The position numbers and the translations under genes were made by a program. Source: an uncultured Shinella sp. (GTDB taxonomy: Bacteria; Pseudomonadota; Alphaproteobacteria; Rhizobiales; Rhizobiaceae). Taken from it: a stretch of 6,376 nucleotides of DNA. The notes beneath the pieces are model-generated. The model saw only the letters and a program-made list of their open reading frames with translations, was not told where the DNA came from and did no database searches. Shown piece after piece: positions 6,295 through 6,376 of the stretch; the first letter of the stretch is position 1; every line of letters begins with the position of its first letter. The DNA lies in assembly GCA_946886325.1 (NCBI GenBank), contig CAMPIK010000144.1:1-6376 (forward strand), written 5' to 3'.

Positions 6295-6308
6295 GGCCTC
6301 GCGAGGCC
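6295..6308. repeat. 14-base perfect palindrome in the convergent gap
   Basis: GGCCTCGCGAGGCC is a perfect palindrome between the deacetylase stop and the stop of the presumed minus-strand gene. As RNA it could fold with a 5-base stem and a CGCG loop from either strand. No T-run follows on either side. It may be part of a shared bidirectional termination region. Confidence 0.35.
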
Positions 6309-6326
6309 GTGTTCTCGCAAGCTCGC

Positions 6327-6376
6327 TCAGTTCATGGCCAGCAGGCCGCCGGCGATGCGCTTCTTGAGGTTGGCAT
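6327..6376 (-). CDS. Probable 3' end of an unidentified convergent gene
   Basis: Reading the minus strand from the right edge gives an open frame ending ANLKKRIAGGLLAMN, then TGA at 6329-6327. Codon choice (mostly G or C in third position) fits a real gene, and convergent ends with the hairpin and palindrome between them make good sense. Only 15 residues are visible and I do not recognise the protein. A plus-strand reading over the same bases from 6158 overlaps the deacetylase and is not credible. Confidence 0.4.
   Translation of the reverse strand, partial: ANLKKRIAGGLLAMN

Overview
The window looks like chromosomal DNA of a high-GC alphaproteobacterium. Gene content, codon use and neighbourhood (aa3 cytochrome oxidase genes, an IalB-family protein and tldD side by side) fit the order Hyphomicrobiales, most likely Rhizobiaceae (Rhizobium/Sinorhizobium/Agrobacterium group). 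This placement is inferred from protein character, not from a marker gene or a search.

Layout, left to right. (1) On the minus strand, positions 1-1038 hold coxB (cytochrome c oxidase subunit II, complete) followed 19 bases later by the first 44 codons of coxA (subunit I), which runs off the left edge. Just upstream of the coxB ribosome binding site is a near-ideal FNR/FixK-type anaerobox. (2) A gap of about 410 bases separates coxB from the divergent plus-strand genes. It contains the anaerobox and a terminator-like hairpin but no gene I can support. (3) The plus strand then carries four genes: a secreted IalB-family protein (1452-1982); a 488-residue protein joining a GH114-like (TM1410-type) glycosidase domain to RTX calcium-binding repeats and a type I secretion-type C-terminus (2137-3603); the metalloprotease tldD (3711-5126); and a NodB-type (CE4) polysaccharide deacetylase (5211-6272). 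(4) At the right edge a strong hairpin straddles the deacetylase stop codon, a second short palindrome follows, and the last 50 bases look like the 3' end of a convergent minus-strand gene.

How it fits together. coxB-coxA encode the catalytic core of the low-affinity aerobic terminal oxidase, and the anaerobox suggests oxygen-dependent control, probably repression. The GH114-RTX protein is probably exported by a type I secretion system encoded elsewhere, as rhizobial PrsDE substrates are, and would act on an extracellular polysaccharide. A carbohydrate deacetylase lies two genes downstream. Hydrolase plus deacetylase is the combination known for galactosamine-rich matrix polymers (PelA; fungal Ega3/Agd3), which makes a shared amino-sugar substrate the most interesting hypothesis here. 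That link is inference. The other genes are ordinary members of known families. No CRISPR, tRNA, rRNA, insertion sequence or phage feature was seen.
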